A stretch of DNA of 10,229 bases from assembly GCA_903831485.1 (NCBI GenBank), contig CAIKXW010000007.1:1-10229 (forward strand), read 5' to 3'. Under the pieces are notes generated by a model. The model searched no databases. It was given only the letters and a program-made list of their open reading frames with translations, and was not told the origin of the DNA. Numbering within the stretch: the stretch's first letter is position 1; the number at the start of each line of letters is the position of its first letter. Of the stretch, positions 1 through 6,660 are shown one piece after another. Both the position numbers and the translations under genes were made by a program. Source of the stretch: an uncultured Alphaproteobacteria bacterium (GTDB lineage Bacteria > Pseudomonadota > Alphaproteobacteria > Caulobacterales > Hyphomonadaceae).

Positions 1-203
1 ATCAGCGACACCACGCCCACGGGCTCATCACCCTCGCATGCGAACAGGATCGCGCCGCCATCGCGCAGGACGTATTTGTGGGGATCGCCCAGAACCTCGC
101 GATCCTTTGCTTCGACCGCAAAGAACCGCTCGATCCATTCGAGATTTATGTCGCGAAAGGCCGCCTCGTCGCCGGCCCTGAAGGGGCGGACGACGATGGC
201 CAT
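1..203 (-). CDS. GNAT-family N-acetyltransferase, N-terminal part (cut by window edge)
   Basis: Reverse-strand reading gives 67 residues starting MAIVVRPFRAGDEAAFRDIN and ending PVGVVSL at the window edge. The opening (I/V-V-R-P-F-x-x-G-D-E-x-A-F) is the usual first strand and helix of GNAT acetyltransferases. The later FACEGDEPVGVVSL fits strands 2-3, where an exposed turn (EGDEPVG) precedes the central sheet. The acetyl-CoA loop would lie beyond the edge and is not visible. The residues WIERFF after helix 1 recall small-molecule GNATs, but the substrate cannot be inferred. The start ATG shares its A with the lemA stop (TGATG, 201-205), so translation is probably coupled to lemA and the two are co-transcribed. 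There is no independent Shine-Dalgarno beyond what lies inside the lemA end. Family assignment is fairly secure; function is unknown. Confidence 0.75.
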   Translation of the reverse strand, partial: MAIVVRPFRAGDEAAFRDINLEWIERFFAVEAKDREVLGDPHKYVLRDGGAILFACEGDEPVGVVSL

Positions 204-766
204 CAGAACTTGACCGTGGGCGCGATGTTGATCTGCGCGCGCTCGGCCTCGCCGACATCGAACATCTCACGCTTCGTGAAGCCGGTGGAGCCCGCGATGA
301 TGGACGAGGGAAACTGTTCGATCGCCGTGTTGTAGTCGTTGACTGCGGAATTGTAGAACCGGCGGGAGGCGGCGACCTTGTCTTCGATGGCCGAGAGTTC
401 CGTCTGCAGCTGGATGAAGTTGGCGCTGGCTTTCAGGTCCGGATAAGCCTCGGCGAGGGCGAAGAGCTTGCCCAGCGCGCCGCTGAGCGCGCCTTCGGCG
501 GCGCCCATGGCGGCCGGCCCCTGCGCCGATGCGGCGGCGTTGCGGGCGGCGATGACGGCGTCGAGCGTCGATTTCTCGTGGGCGGCGTAGCCCTTCACGG
601 TCTCGACCAGGTTCGGCACCAGTTCACGGCGCAGCTTCAGCTGGATGTCGATGCCGGAGAACGCCTCGTTCACGGTCTGCCGCTTAGCGACCAGCCCGTT
701 GTAGATCAGGATAGCGACGAGAACGATGAAGGCGAGGACGCCTAGCCCGATATAGATTGGTAGCAT
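203..766 (-). CDS. lemA: LemA family membrane-anchored protein
   Basis: 187 residues, the usual size of LemA proteins. One N-terminal membrane segment (about residues 4-22, IYIGLGVLAFIVLVAILIY) is followed by a long helical domain with the family hallmarks: GIDIQLKLRRELVPNLVETV (38-57) then KGYAAHE (58-64), AYPDLKASANFIQLQTEL (107-124), RRFYNSAVNDYNTAIEQFP (135-153) and a C-terminal GFTKREMF (162-169). The expected topology is a short outer N-terminus, a single span and a helical bundle. The family's molecular role is poorly known. The frame stays open upstream to 844, but the ATG at 766 places the membrane anchor at the N-terminus as in homologues, with GGGGCGG shortly upstream as a weak ribosome site. 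The gene overlaps the following GNAT gene by one base, which is unusual; lemA is more often followed by a TPM-domain gene. Confidence 0.93.
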   Translation of the reverse strand: MLPIYIGLGVLAFIVLVAILIYNGLVAKRQTVNEAFSGIDIQLKLRRELVPNLVETVKGYAAHEKSTLDAVIAARNAAASAQGPAAMGAAEGALSGALGKLFALAEAYPDLKASANFIQLQTELSAIEDKVAASRRFYNSAVNDYNTAIEQFPSSIIAGSTGFTKREMFDVGEAERAQINIAPTVKF

Positions 767-943
767 TGCCGCCGCCCCGTTCTTGACTGCCCGACCGATT
801 CCCGGCCCCGCGGGCAACCTACAACAAGACCGGCGCGAATCCACAGAGATTCCGTGGCTTCTCCGGCGCCGGCCGGTTCACGCTTTACTTGCGATGTCGC
901 GCGAGGATCGCCAAGATTACGCGCGGCGGTACGAGATCAGATC
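767..943. promoter_or_regulatory. Divergent intergenic region between lemA and the FAD oxidoreductase
   Basis: These 177 bases must hold the promoters for both divergent transcription units. I see no convincing -35/-10 pair for either direction. Two symmetric elements are visible: GAATC-CACAGA-GATTC (837-852), a 5-bp inverted repeat with a 6-base centre, and the palindrome CCGGCGCCGG near 863-872. Either could be an operator, but both are short and the GC-rich one is expected by chance in this composition. Confidence 0.35.
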
Positions 944-2260
944 ATGACCACAGGGCCAGGAGCCATCGTTGTTGGCGCAGGCATCGGCGGGCTGGCCGCC
1001 GCAGCCGCCCTTTCCCGCCATGTGGCGGATGTCCTCGTCGTCGATCGCGATACCCTGCCGGACGACAACGCGGCGCGGCTGGGCGTGGGCCAGGGCGCGC
1101 ATACTCACCAGCTTCTGAAGGCCGGCGAACTCGCGCTTGAACGCCTGCTGCCGGGCATCACCGACGATTTCGTCGCCGCCGGCGCGGTGCGAATGACGGT
1201 CGGCCGTGACGTGAAAGTATACGATTTCGGCGGCTGGATGGACGATTTCGACGCCGGCTTCGCCGTCACCAGCCTGTCGCGCCCGGCTTATGAGGGCGTC
1301 CTGAGGCGGCGTGTCATTGCGCTTGGTAATGTCCGCTTCCAAGGCGAGACGCCCGTCCGACGTTTTGTCGTGGAGGCCGGGCGCTGCACGGGCATCGAGC
1401 TGGAAGACGGCGCGATGCTCGGGGCTGATCTGGTCGTCGACTCCACCGGGCTGACGGCGCCGCTGCTGCGCCAGCTTCAGGACGATGGTCACGCCGATTT
1501 CCCGACCGAGGAAATCCGCATCAACGTTGCCTATACCACCGGCCGCTTTCGCCGCCCGGAGAAGTGGCGCGATGACCAGACCGGCTTCTTCGTACTGCCC
1601 TCTCCGCCGGACACGCATTTCGGCCTGATGCTGCCGATCGAGGATGGCCAGTGGATCCTCTCGCTGGGCGCTCGCGGCGGCGCGATCCCTCCGCGCGACC
1701 CGGATGGTTTCAAGGAGTACGCGAAGGGCCTTGTCGAGCCGCACGTCTATGAACGCATCAAGGACGCCGAAGTGGTGGGCGAGCTGCGCACCTTCCGAAA
1801 GCCGACCGCGACGCGCCACCGCATCTGGGAGGCGACAAAGTGGCCGCAGCGCCTGATCCCGATCGGCGACGCGATGAGCAGCGTGAACCCGACCTATGGG
1901 CAGGGCATGACGGTCGCGGCGTGCGAAGCAGATGCGCTTGAAGCACTTCTTGGCCAGGCCACCCCGCTCGAGGAACTGGCCCGTGCGTATCTCGCCATGG
2001 CGGGAGAGATATCGGGACGCGCGTGGAGCCTGTCGACCAATTCCGACTACGTCTATCCCGAGACCGAGGGGGAACGTCCCGCAAACTTCGCGATGAGCCG
2101 CGCGCTGGCGGCGACACTGCGCAAGCTGGCGGACGAGGACATGGAGTTTCGCCGCCTGCGTTATCGGCTGGTGCACATGCTTGATTCCGCCGACGCGCTC
2201 AGGTCGGGTCCGCTTGCGGTGCGGTTCTTCACGGCGTTGCAGGGGTCCATGGCGTCATGA
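944..2260 (+). CDS. FAD-dependent oxidoreductase / monooxygenase-like protein
   Basis: 438 residues. The N-terminus has a dinucleotide-binding fold: strand AIVV, then GAGIGG (residues 11-16), helix, and VLVVDRD with acidic D34 at the end of strand 2 to hold the FAD ribose. It is followed by a region rich in G, Q and H (GVGQGAHTHQLLKAG, from 47) typical of an aromatic-hydroxylase/squalene-epoxidase-like branch. The second FAD motif is G308-D309-A310, followed by NPTYGQGM (315-322), which binds the pyrophosphate and closes the active site. There is no signal peptide or clear membrane span, so the protein is probably cytosolic or peripheral. The likely chemistry is NAD(P)H/FAD-dependent oxidation, hydroxylation or epoxidation of a hydrophobic substrate; the substrate is unknown. 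The frame is open upstream to 854, but only the ATG at 944 puts the FAD motif at the correct distance from the N-terminus. No strong Shine-Dalgarno is seen. It overlaps the next gene (ATGA, 2257-2260). Confidence 0.85.
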   Translation: MTTGPGAIVVGAGIGGLAAAAALSRHVADVLVVDRDTLPDDNAARLGVGQGAHTHQLLKAGELALERLLPGITDDFVAAGAVRMTVGRDVKVYDFGGWMDDFDAGFAVTSLSRPAYEGVLRRRVIALGNVRFQGETPVRRFVVEAGRCTGIELEDGAMLGADLVVDSTGLTAPLLRQLQDDGHADFPTEEIRINVAYTTGRFRRPEKWRDDQTGFFVLPSPPDTHFGLMLPIEDGQWILSLGARGGAIPPRDPDGFKEYAKGLVEPHVYERIKDAEVVGELRTFRKPTATRHRIWEATKWPQRLIPIGDAMSSVNPTYGQGMTVAACEADALEALLGQATPLEELARAYLAMAGEISGRAWSLSTNSDYVYPETEGERPANFAMSRALAATLRKLADEDMEFRRLRYRLVHMLDSADALRSGPLAVRFFTALQGSMAS

Positions 2261-2766
2261 GCGACGGCTTGCTGCGGCCGGGGGTCGCCGCAGATATCTT
2301 CAAGCTGCAGGAGATCGAGCGCAACGCCGCCAGCTTGTTTCGCGGCTGGCCCGGCATCGACACGTCCGCTCTCAACTCCGTCATCGCCCTGTCCGACCAC
2401 CTGCATTCGATTGAACAGGGCCTGTCCATCGTGATGGACGTGGATGGTGAACTGGTCGGCTTCGCGATCGGCGACATGCAAGGAGAGGACGCGTATCTGC
2501 GCGAGCTGGACGTGGCGCTGGTCCACCAGCAGCGCGGGTATGGCGCGCGACTGGTAGATGCGTTCGTTGCGGCAGCGCGGGTCAAGTGCGTGCGGCACAC
2601 CTATCTGGCGACGTTTCGCACGCCACCGTGGAACGCGCCGTTCTATGCGCGCATGGGGTTCAAGGAAGTTGCGCGCGCCGACTACCAGCCGTGGATGGCC
2701 GAGCTCGAAGCATCGCAGGCGGCTTTCCTCGACCTCTCGACGCGTATCTTCATGCGGCTGGATTGA
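2257..2766 (+). CDS. GNAT-family N-acetyltransferase
   Basis: 169 residues. GNAT features appear in order: an N-terminal strand and helix (LLRPGVAADIFKLQEIERNA), a central sheet strand ending GELVGFAIGD (64-73), strand 4 LRELDVALV, then the acetyl-CoA pyrophosphate loop QQRGYGARL (91-99; Q/R-x-x-G-x-G/A motif) and the C-terminal NAPFYARMGFKEV (126-138), where the tyrosine is a candidate general acid. The start overlaps the oxidoreductase stop by 4 bases (ATGA), so the two are translationally coupled and probably serve one pathway or stress response. The acceptor amine cannot be read from sequence; small-molecule and protein N-terminal acceptors are both possible. The stop codon directly abuts the stop of the opposing symporter gene. 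Confidence 0.88.
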   Translation: MSDGLLRPGVAADIFKLQEIERNAASLFRGWPGIDTSALNSVIALSDHLHSIEQGLSIVMDVDGELVGFAIGDMQGEDAYLRELDVALVHQQRGYGARLVDAFVAAARVKCVRHTYLATFRTPPWNAPFYARMGFKEVARADYQPWMAELEASQAAFLDLSTRIFMRLD

Positions 2767-4188
2767 TCAGCCTGCCCGCTCGCCCAGCTTGCGCAAGTTC
2801 TCTTCGTGCGACTCGCGGCTGACCGCGTAGGGTAGGATTGAAGCGATCATCATGAGGCGCAGCACGCAGATCGCCGGCACATACCACCAGCCCAGCGTCT
2901 GCAGCGCGCTGTCCGGCACCTTGTCGGGCGCGACGCCCGACGGGAACTGGGCCAGATCCAGCAGCAGCGCCGCGGCCATCAGGCCGAGCCCGACCGTGAC
3001 TTTCATGATGAAAGTATTGGCTGCAAAGAACACGCCTTCCGAGCGCCGTCCGGTTTTTACCTCATTCTGCTCCACGAGGTCCGAGATCATCGAGACGAGG
3101 AGGACCTGCAGGCAGACCACGAGGATGACATCCACCTGTCCCTGCACCAGCACGATCCAGAACGCGGCGTCGGATCCCGGCGCGACAACGCCCGTGAGTC
3201 GCAGCAGCATTGCGACCGGAGATGTGATGAGGCCCAACACGCCGACGATGATGATGCCGCGTTTCTTGCCGACCCGGCGCGTCAGGAGGGGAGCCAGCGC
3301 GGCCCCCAGCGCTGCGGACACGAAGATCACCAGCGTGATCACAGCGATCTGCTGCGGCTGGAAACCCCAGAAGAAGGACGTCATGAAGGTGGAGAGCGTC
3401 TGTCCAAGGCCGAGCATTGTGCTCGCAATGATGGCCGTAAGGAAGATCGCGCCCATCGATCGATTGAGCAACGTCTCGAAGATTTCCCTGAACACGCCGG
3501 CGAGGGACAGCTTGCGCGGCGGCGGCGCCGCGAGCCGCGGAATCTGGGCGTGCGTACCGAGGGACGACACCATTATGGCGGTGAAGATCACGCCGGCGGC
3601 AACCCACGCATAGACCACGTAGGCGTCGCGGTTGAACTGCCCGTTCGGAGCTTCCGGCGTAGCGAAAGCCGGGAACAGGAAGAAGAACATCATGACGGTC
3701 ATGGCGTTGCCGCCCGTCCAGCCGAAAAAGTTGCGCCACGACAGGAGGGTCGACCGCTCAGCATAGTCGCGCGTCAGTTCGGGGCCCAGCGCGGCGCTCG
3801 GCGTTTCGAAGAAGGTGATCGCAGTGCGGGTCGCAACCGCAGTGGCGAGAAGATACCAGAACAGCGCCGTATGATCCCAGTCGCGTGGCGGCGTCCACAA
3901 CAGGAAGAAGGACACCGCAACAGGTATCGCCGAGGCGTACATGAAGGGATGCCGCCGGCCCCATCGCGAGCGGCAATTATCAGACCAGTAGCCGACGATG
4001 GGATCGGAGATCGCGTCGAGCACCAGCGCGAGCGTCAAGGCCTGCCCCACTAGCAGGGCCGGCATGCCGACGACCTGCGTGTAAAACATCAGCAGGAAGA
4101 TCTGCAGGCCAGCATCCTTGATGCCGAAGGCTGCCGAGCCGAAGCCGTAGGCGAGCTTCGTGCCCAGCGTTGGCGATTGTGAAGCGAT
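2767..4188 (-). CDS. MFS transporter of the glycoside-pentoside-hexuronide (GPH) cation-symporter type, apparent ATC start
   Basis: Integral inner-membrane carrier, about 473 residues and probably 12 helices. The family signature after helix 2 is clear: AISDPIVGYWSD, then SRWGRRHPF (about residues 59-82 counted from 4188). GPH proteins move sugars or glycosides with Na+ or H+; the substrate here is unknown. The first ATG is at 4089, but the reading frame continues upstream with strong family similarity (TKLAYGFGSAAFGIKDAGLQ leading into IFLLMFYTQ), i.e. all of helix 1. Starting at 4089 would delete most of helix 1. The frame is open to a TAG at 4210-4212 and has no ATG, GTG or TTG in between. 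An ATC at 4186-4188 lies 6 bases after a good GGGAG (4195-4199) and would give (M)ASQSPTLGTK, a natural N-terminus. CTG at 4165-4167 is the alternative. parC lies 74 bases upstream on the same strand. Confidence 0.85.
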   Translation of the reverse strand: MASQSPTLGTKLAYGFGSAAFGIKDAGLQIFLLMFYTQVVGMPALLVGQALTLALVLDAISDPIVGYWSDNCRSRWGRRHPFMYASAIPVAVSFFLLWTPPRDWDHTALFWYLLATAVATRTAITFFETPSAALGPELTRDYAERSTLLSWRNFFGWTGGNAMTVMMFFFLFPAFATPEAPNGQFNRDAYVVYAWVAAGVIFTAIMVSSLGTHAQIPRLAAPPPRKLSLAGVFREIFETLLNRSMGAIFLTAIIASTMLGLGQTLSTFMTSFFWGFQPQQIAVITLVIFVSAALGAALAPLLTRRVGKKRGIIIVGVLGLITSPVAMLLRLTGVVAPGSDAAFWIVLVQGQVDVILVVCLQVLLVSMISDLVEQNEVKTGRRSEGVFFAANTFIMKVTVGLGLMAAALLLDLAQFPSGVAPDKVPDSALQTLGWWYVPAICVLRLMMIASILPYAVSRESHEENLRKLGERAG

Positions 4189-4194
4189 GACGCT

Positions 4195-4199
4195 CTCCC
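4195..4199 (-). promoter_or_regulatory. Shine-Dalgarno sequence that decides the symporter start
   Basis: On the minus strand GGGAG (extendable to GGGAGAG, 4193-4199) stands 6 bases before the ATC at 4188-4186. No other Shine-Dalgarno-like purine run lies between here and the internal ATG at 4089, so this site supports initiation at the ATC codon rather than at CTG 4167 or ATG 4089. Confidence 0.55.
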
Positions 4200-4200
4200 G

Positions 4201-4217
4201 GCCTTTTCCCTAAAGGC
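4201..4217 (-). other. Hairpin abutting the symporter ribosome-binding site
   Basis: Minus-strand reading gives GCCTTT-AGGGA-AAAGGC, a perfect 6-bp stem with a 5-base loop. It ends one base before the CGGGAGAG Shine-Dalgarno segment and lies in the 74-base gap between parC and the symporter. There is no T-run after it, so it is not a standard terminator. It could modulate translation or stabilise a processed mRNA end; chance is also possible. Confidence 0.35.
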
Positions 4218-4262
4218 AGGCTAGGTCAGCGTGCGCCGCAACAGCAACCCGGCGCCTTAGGG

Positions 4263-6512
4263 TCACTCGCCAGAGAATTTCCCGTTCTTGTTGAAGCCGC
4301 GCGGCGCGAGACGGCCGGACTGGGCGCGTTTTCCGATCCAGTTCTTCCAGTCGTCGGCGGATTGTTGGCGCCCGGCACTGTCGCTCCAGGTGAGGCCGTC
4401 GGCGCGCGCGAACGTCTTCAGGTCCAGCAGCCCGCCGTCGGTGAAGGACTGGATTTTCACGCCCTTGCCGCGCGCCATTTCCGGCAGCTCGTCGGTCTTG
4501 AAGATGACGAGCTTGCGGTTCTTGCCGATCGACGCGGTGAGATCGCCCTCGACCTTGATGCAGATCGCCAGCTTTTCCTTCGGGCCGACATTCAGGATGA
4601 TCTTCCCCTTGCGCGTCGACGAGATCAGTTCGGCGTCCTGCACGATGAAACCATAGCCCTTGCTCGACGCCACGACGCGGCGCGACTTCGGCTCTGGGAT
4701 CAGCATTTCGACGATGGTCTCGGATTCCGGCACTTCGAGGTTGAGGCGGATCGGTTCACCATGGCCCCGGCCGCCGGGCAGTTTGTCTGCGCCGATGGTG
4801 AAGGCGCGGCCGCCGGAGGCCATCAGGATCACCTTGTCGGTGGTCTGACATTCCAACGACAGTGCGAGCTCGTCGCCTTCCTTGAACTTCAGGTCGTCGA
4901 GCTTCTGGTTGTGCCCCTTGAGCGCGCGGATCCAGCCCATGCTGGAGAGCACGACGGTGACAGGCTCTTTTACGATCAGCGCTTCGAGGGCCGCTTCGGT
5001 GTCGATCTCTTTCGCCTCGCCGAAGTTCGAGCGGCGCTTGCCCAGTTTTTTGGCTGGATCGAAGATTTCGCGCGCGGCCTTGAGCTGGCGTTTCACCTCG
5101 GTCCACTGGCGGCTGGTCGAGCCGATCAGCAGCTCGATCTCGCGCTTCTCTTCCGACAGTTCCTTGTGCTCGCGCCGGATCTCGATCTCTTCGAGCTTGC
5201 GCAACGCGCGCAGGCGCATGTTGAGGATCGCTTCGACCTGGATCTCGCTGAGGCGAAACTTGGCCATCATCACCGACTTCGGATCGTCTTCGTAGCGGAT
5301 GATCCGGATCACTTCGTCGATGTTGAGATAGGCCTTGAGCAAGCCGTCGAGGATTTCGAGGCGGTTCTCGATCTTCTTCAGCCGGTGCGTCGCGCGGCGC
5401 ACGATGACTTCGCGGCGGTGGTCGAGATAGCAGTTCAACAGGTCGCGCAGGCCCATCACCTTGGGCACGCCATGGTCGAGAACGTTCATGTTCACCGGGA
5501 AGCGCGTCTCAAGCTCGCACTGGCGGAACAGGCTGGCCATGAAGACGTCCGGCTCGATGGTGCGCGTCTTCGGCGTCAGCACGATGCGGACATCCTCGGT
5601 GGATTCATCCATCGCATCTTCGAGCATCGGGGCCTTCTTGGTCTCGATCAGCTCGGCCAGACGCTCCATCAGCTTGGATTTCTGCACCTGGTAGGGAATC
5701 TCGGTGACGATGACGCGCCACATGCCGCGGCCGAGATCTTCCTTCGTCCACTTGGCCTGGCAGCGGATGCCGCCACGGCCCGTCGCATAGACTTCGCGCA
5801 GGCCTTCCTTCGTCTCAACGATGACGCCGCCAGTCGGAAAGTCAGGACCGGAGACGATCTTGAGCAGGTCGTCCACTGTCGCTTTGGGATGATCCAGCAG
5901 GTGGATCGCGGCGTCGATGCACTCGGCCGGATTATGCGGCGGGATCGACGTCGCCATGCCGACCGCGATGCCGGACGAGCCATTTACCAGCAGGTTGGGA
6001 AAGCCCGAGGCGAGAACCACCGGCTCCTTGTGCGTGCCGTCATATGTCTCGCGGAAATCGACCGCGTCGTCGTCGAGGCCTTCGAGCAGCAGCATTGCCG
6101 CCGGCGTCAGCTTTGCTTCGGTGTAGCGGAAGGCGGCAGCCGCATCGCCGTCAATGTTGCCGAAGTTCCCCTGGCCATCCACCAGCGGTGTGCGCGTCGC
6201 AAAGTCCTGCGCCAGACGCACCATCGCATCGTAGATCGATTGGTCGCCGTGCGGGTGATACTTACCGATAACTTCGCCGACCACGGTGGCCGACTTGCGG
6301 TGGCCGCCAGTCGGGTTCAGGCCGAGCTGGCTCATCGCGTAGAGAATGCGGCGGTGGACAGGCTTCAGGCCGTCGCGCGCATCTGGCAGCGCACGGGCGG
6401 TGATCGTCGACAGCGCATAGGCGAGGTAGCGCTTCGACAGCGCCTCGTTGATCGGTTCCTCGATGATGTCGCCGCCATTGTCGGGCGGATCGATCGTGGT
6501 GTTCTTGGCCAT
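4263..6512 (-). CDS. parC: DNA topoisomerase IV subunit A
   Basis: 749 residues, normal for alphaproteobacterial ParC. It is the DNA-cutting and rejoining subunit that, with ParE, decatenates daughter chromosomes. The winged-helix domain holds ARALPDARDGLKPVHRRILY (39-58), the quinolone-determining stretch KYHPHGDQSIYDAMV (84-98) and the catalytic tyrosine Y130 in AAFRYTEAK. The tower and coiled-coil region spans about residues 340-490, with RLRALRKLEEIEIRREHKEL-type helices. The C-terminal beta-pinwheel follows; it has GGRGHGEPIRL but no intact GyrA box (QRRGGKG), which favours ParC over GyrA. The ATG at 6512 has a modest GAG/AGAG ribosome site. At the position equivalent to E. coli ParC Ser80 there is Gln91, and at Glu84 there is Asp95. 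A candidate promoter lies at 6542-6570. Confidence 0.97.
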   Translation of the reverse strand: MAKNTTIDPPDNGGDIIEEPINEALSKRYLAYALSTITARALPDARDGLKPVHRRILYAMSQLGLNPTGGHRKSATVVGEVIGKYHPHGDQSIYDAMVRLAQDFATRTPLVDGQGNFGNIDGDAAAAFRYTEAKLTPAAMLLLEGLDDDAVDFRETYDGTHKEPVVLASGFPNLLVNGSSGIAVGMATSIPPHNPAECIDAAIHLLDHPKATVDDLLKIVSGPDFPTGGVIVETKEGLREVYATGRGGIRCQAKWTKEDLGRGMWRVIVTEIPYQVQKSKLMERLAELIETKKAPMLEDAMDESTEDVRIVLTPKTRTIEPDVFMASLFRQCELETRFPVNMNVLDHGVPKVMGLRDLLNCYLDHRREVIVRRATHRLKKIENRLEILDGLLKAYLNIDEVIRIIRYEDDPKSVMMAKFRLSEIQVEAILNMRLRALRKLEEIEIRREHKELSEEKREIELLIGSTSRQWTEVKRQLKAAREIFDPAKKLGKRRSNFGEAKEIDTEAALEALIVKEPVTVVLSSMGWIRALKGHNQKLDDLKFKEGDELALSLECQTTDKVILMASGGRAFTIGADKLPGGRGHGEPIRLNLEVPESETIVEMLIPEPKSRRVVASSKGYGFIVQDAELISSTRKGKIILNVGPKEKLAICIKVEGDLTASIGKNRKLVIFKTDELPEMARGKGVKIQSFTDGGLLDLKTFARADGLTWSDSAGRQQSADDWKNWIGKRAQSGRLAPRGFNKNGKFSGE

Positions 6513-6660
6513 GCTCTACTCGTTTCGAATCAGACCGGTGAAATTCGCCCTGCCCGCTCAGGGCGGTCAATCTTCAGACACTCCGGCTAGCTCACACACT
6601 GTTAGTAATCTGAAAACACCCGTGGCATAGCGCGTCCCGCCGGGAAAAACTGGGGGCAAG
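6513..6660. promoter_or_regulatory. Divergent promoter region between parC and the unknown gene
   Basis: For parC (minus strand), TTGACC (6565-6570) is followed after 17 bases by CGAATT (6542-6547), a strong -35 with a poor -10. The spacer between them is almost wholly filled by a perfect inverted repeat, CGCCCTG-CCCGCT-CAGGGCG (6546-6565), in the position expected for a repressor operator or, if transcribed from further upstream, a leader hairpin. For the plus-strand gene I see only a weak TTAGTA-N18-CATAGC pair (6602-6631). Its ribosome site, TGGGGGCAAG, is strong. Confidence 0.4.

Noticed and set aside
917..2176. A 419-codon minus-strand frame across the FAD oxidoreductase
   Set aside because: It is antisense to a gene with intact FAD motifs, and no motifs were seen in the translation.
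2767..4089. Symporter starting at the ATG at 4089
   Set aside because: This start removes most of helix 1, which is clearly encoded in frame upstream, and it lacks a ribosome site.
4233..4255. GCGCC/GGCGC stem downstream of parC as a terminator
   Set aside because: It has a five-pair stem with a 13-base loop and no T-run; it is expected by chance in GC-rich DNA.
4362..6590. A 742-codon open frame on the plus strand across nearly all of parC
   Set aside because: It is the antisense frame of a well-conserved GC-rich gene. Its protein is low-complexity in H, R, D and A, has no family features, and such shadows are common at this composition.
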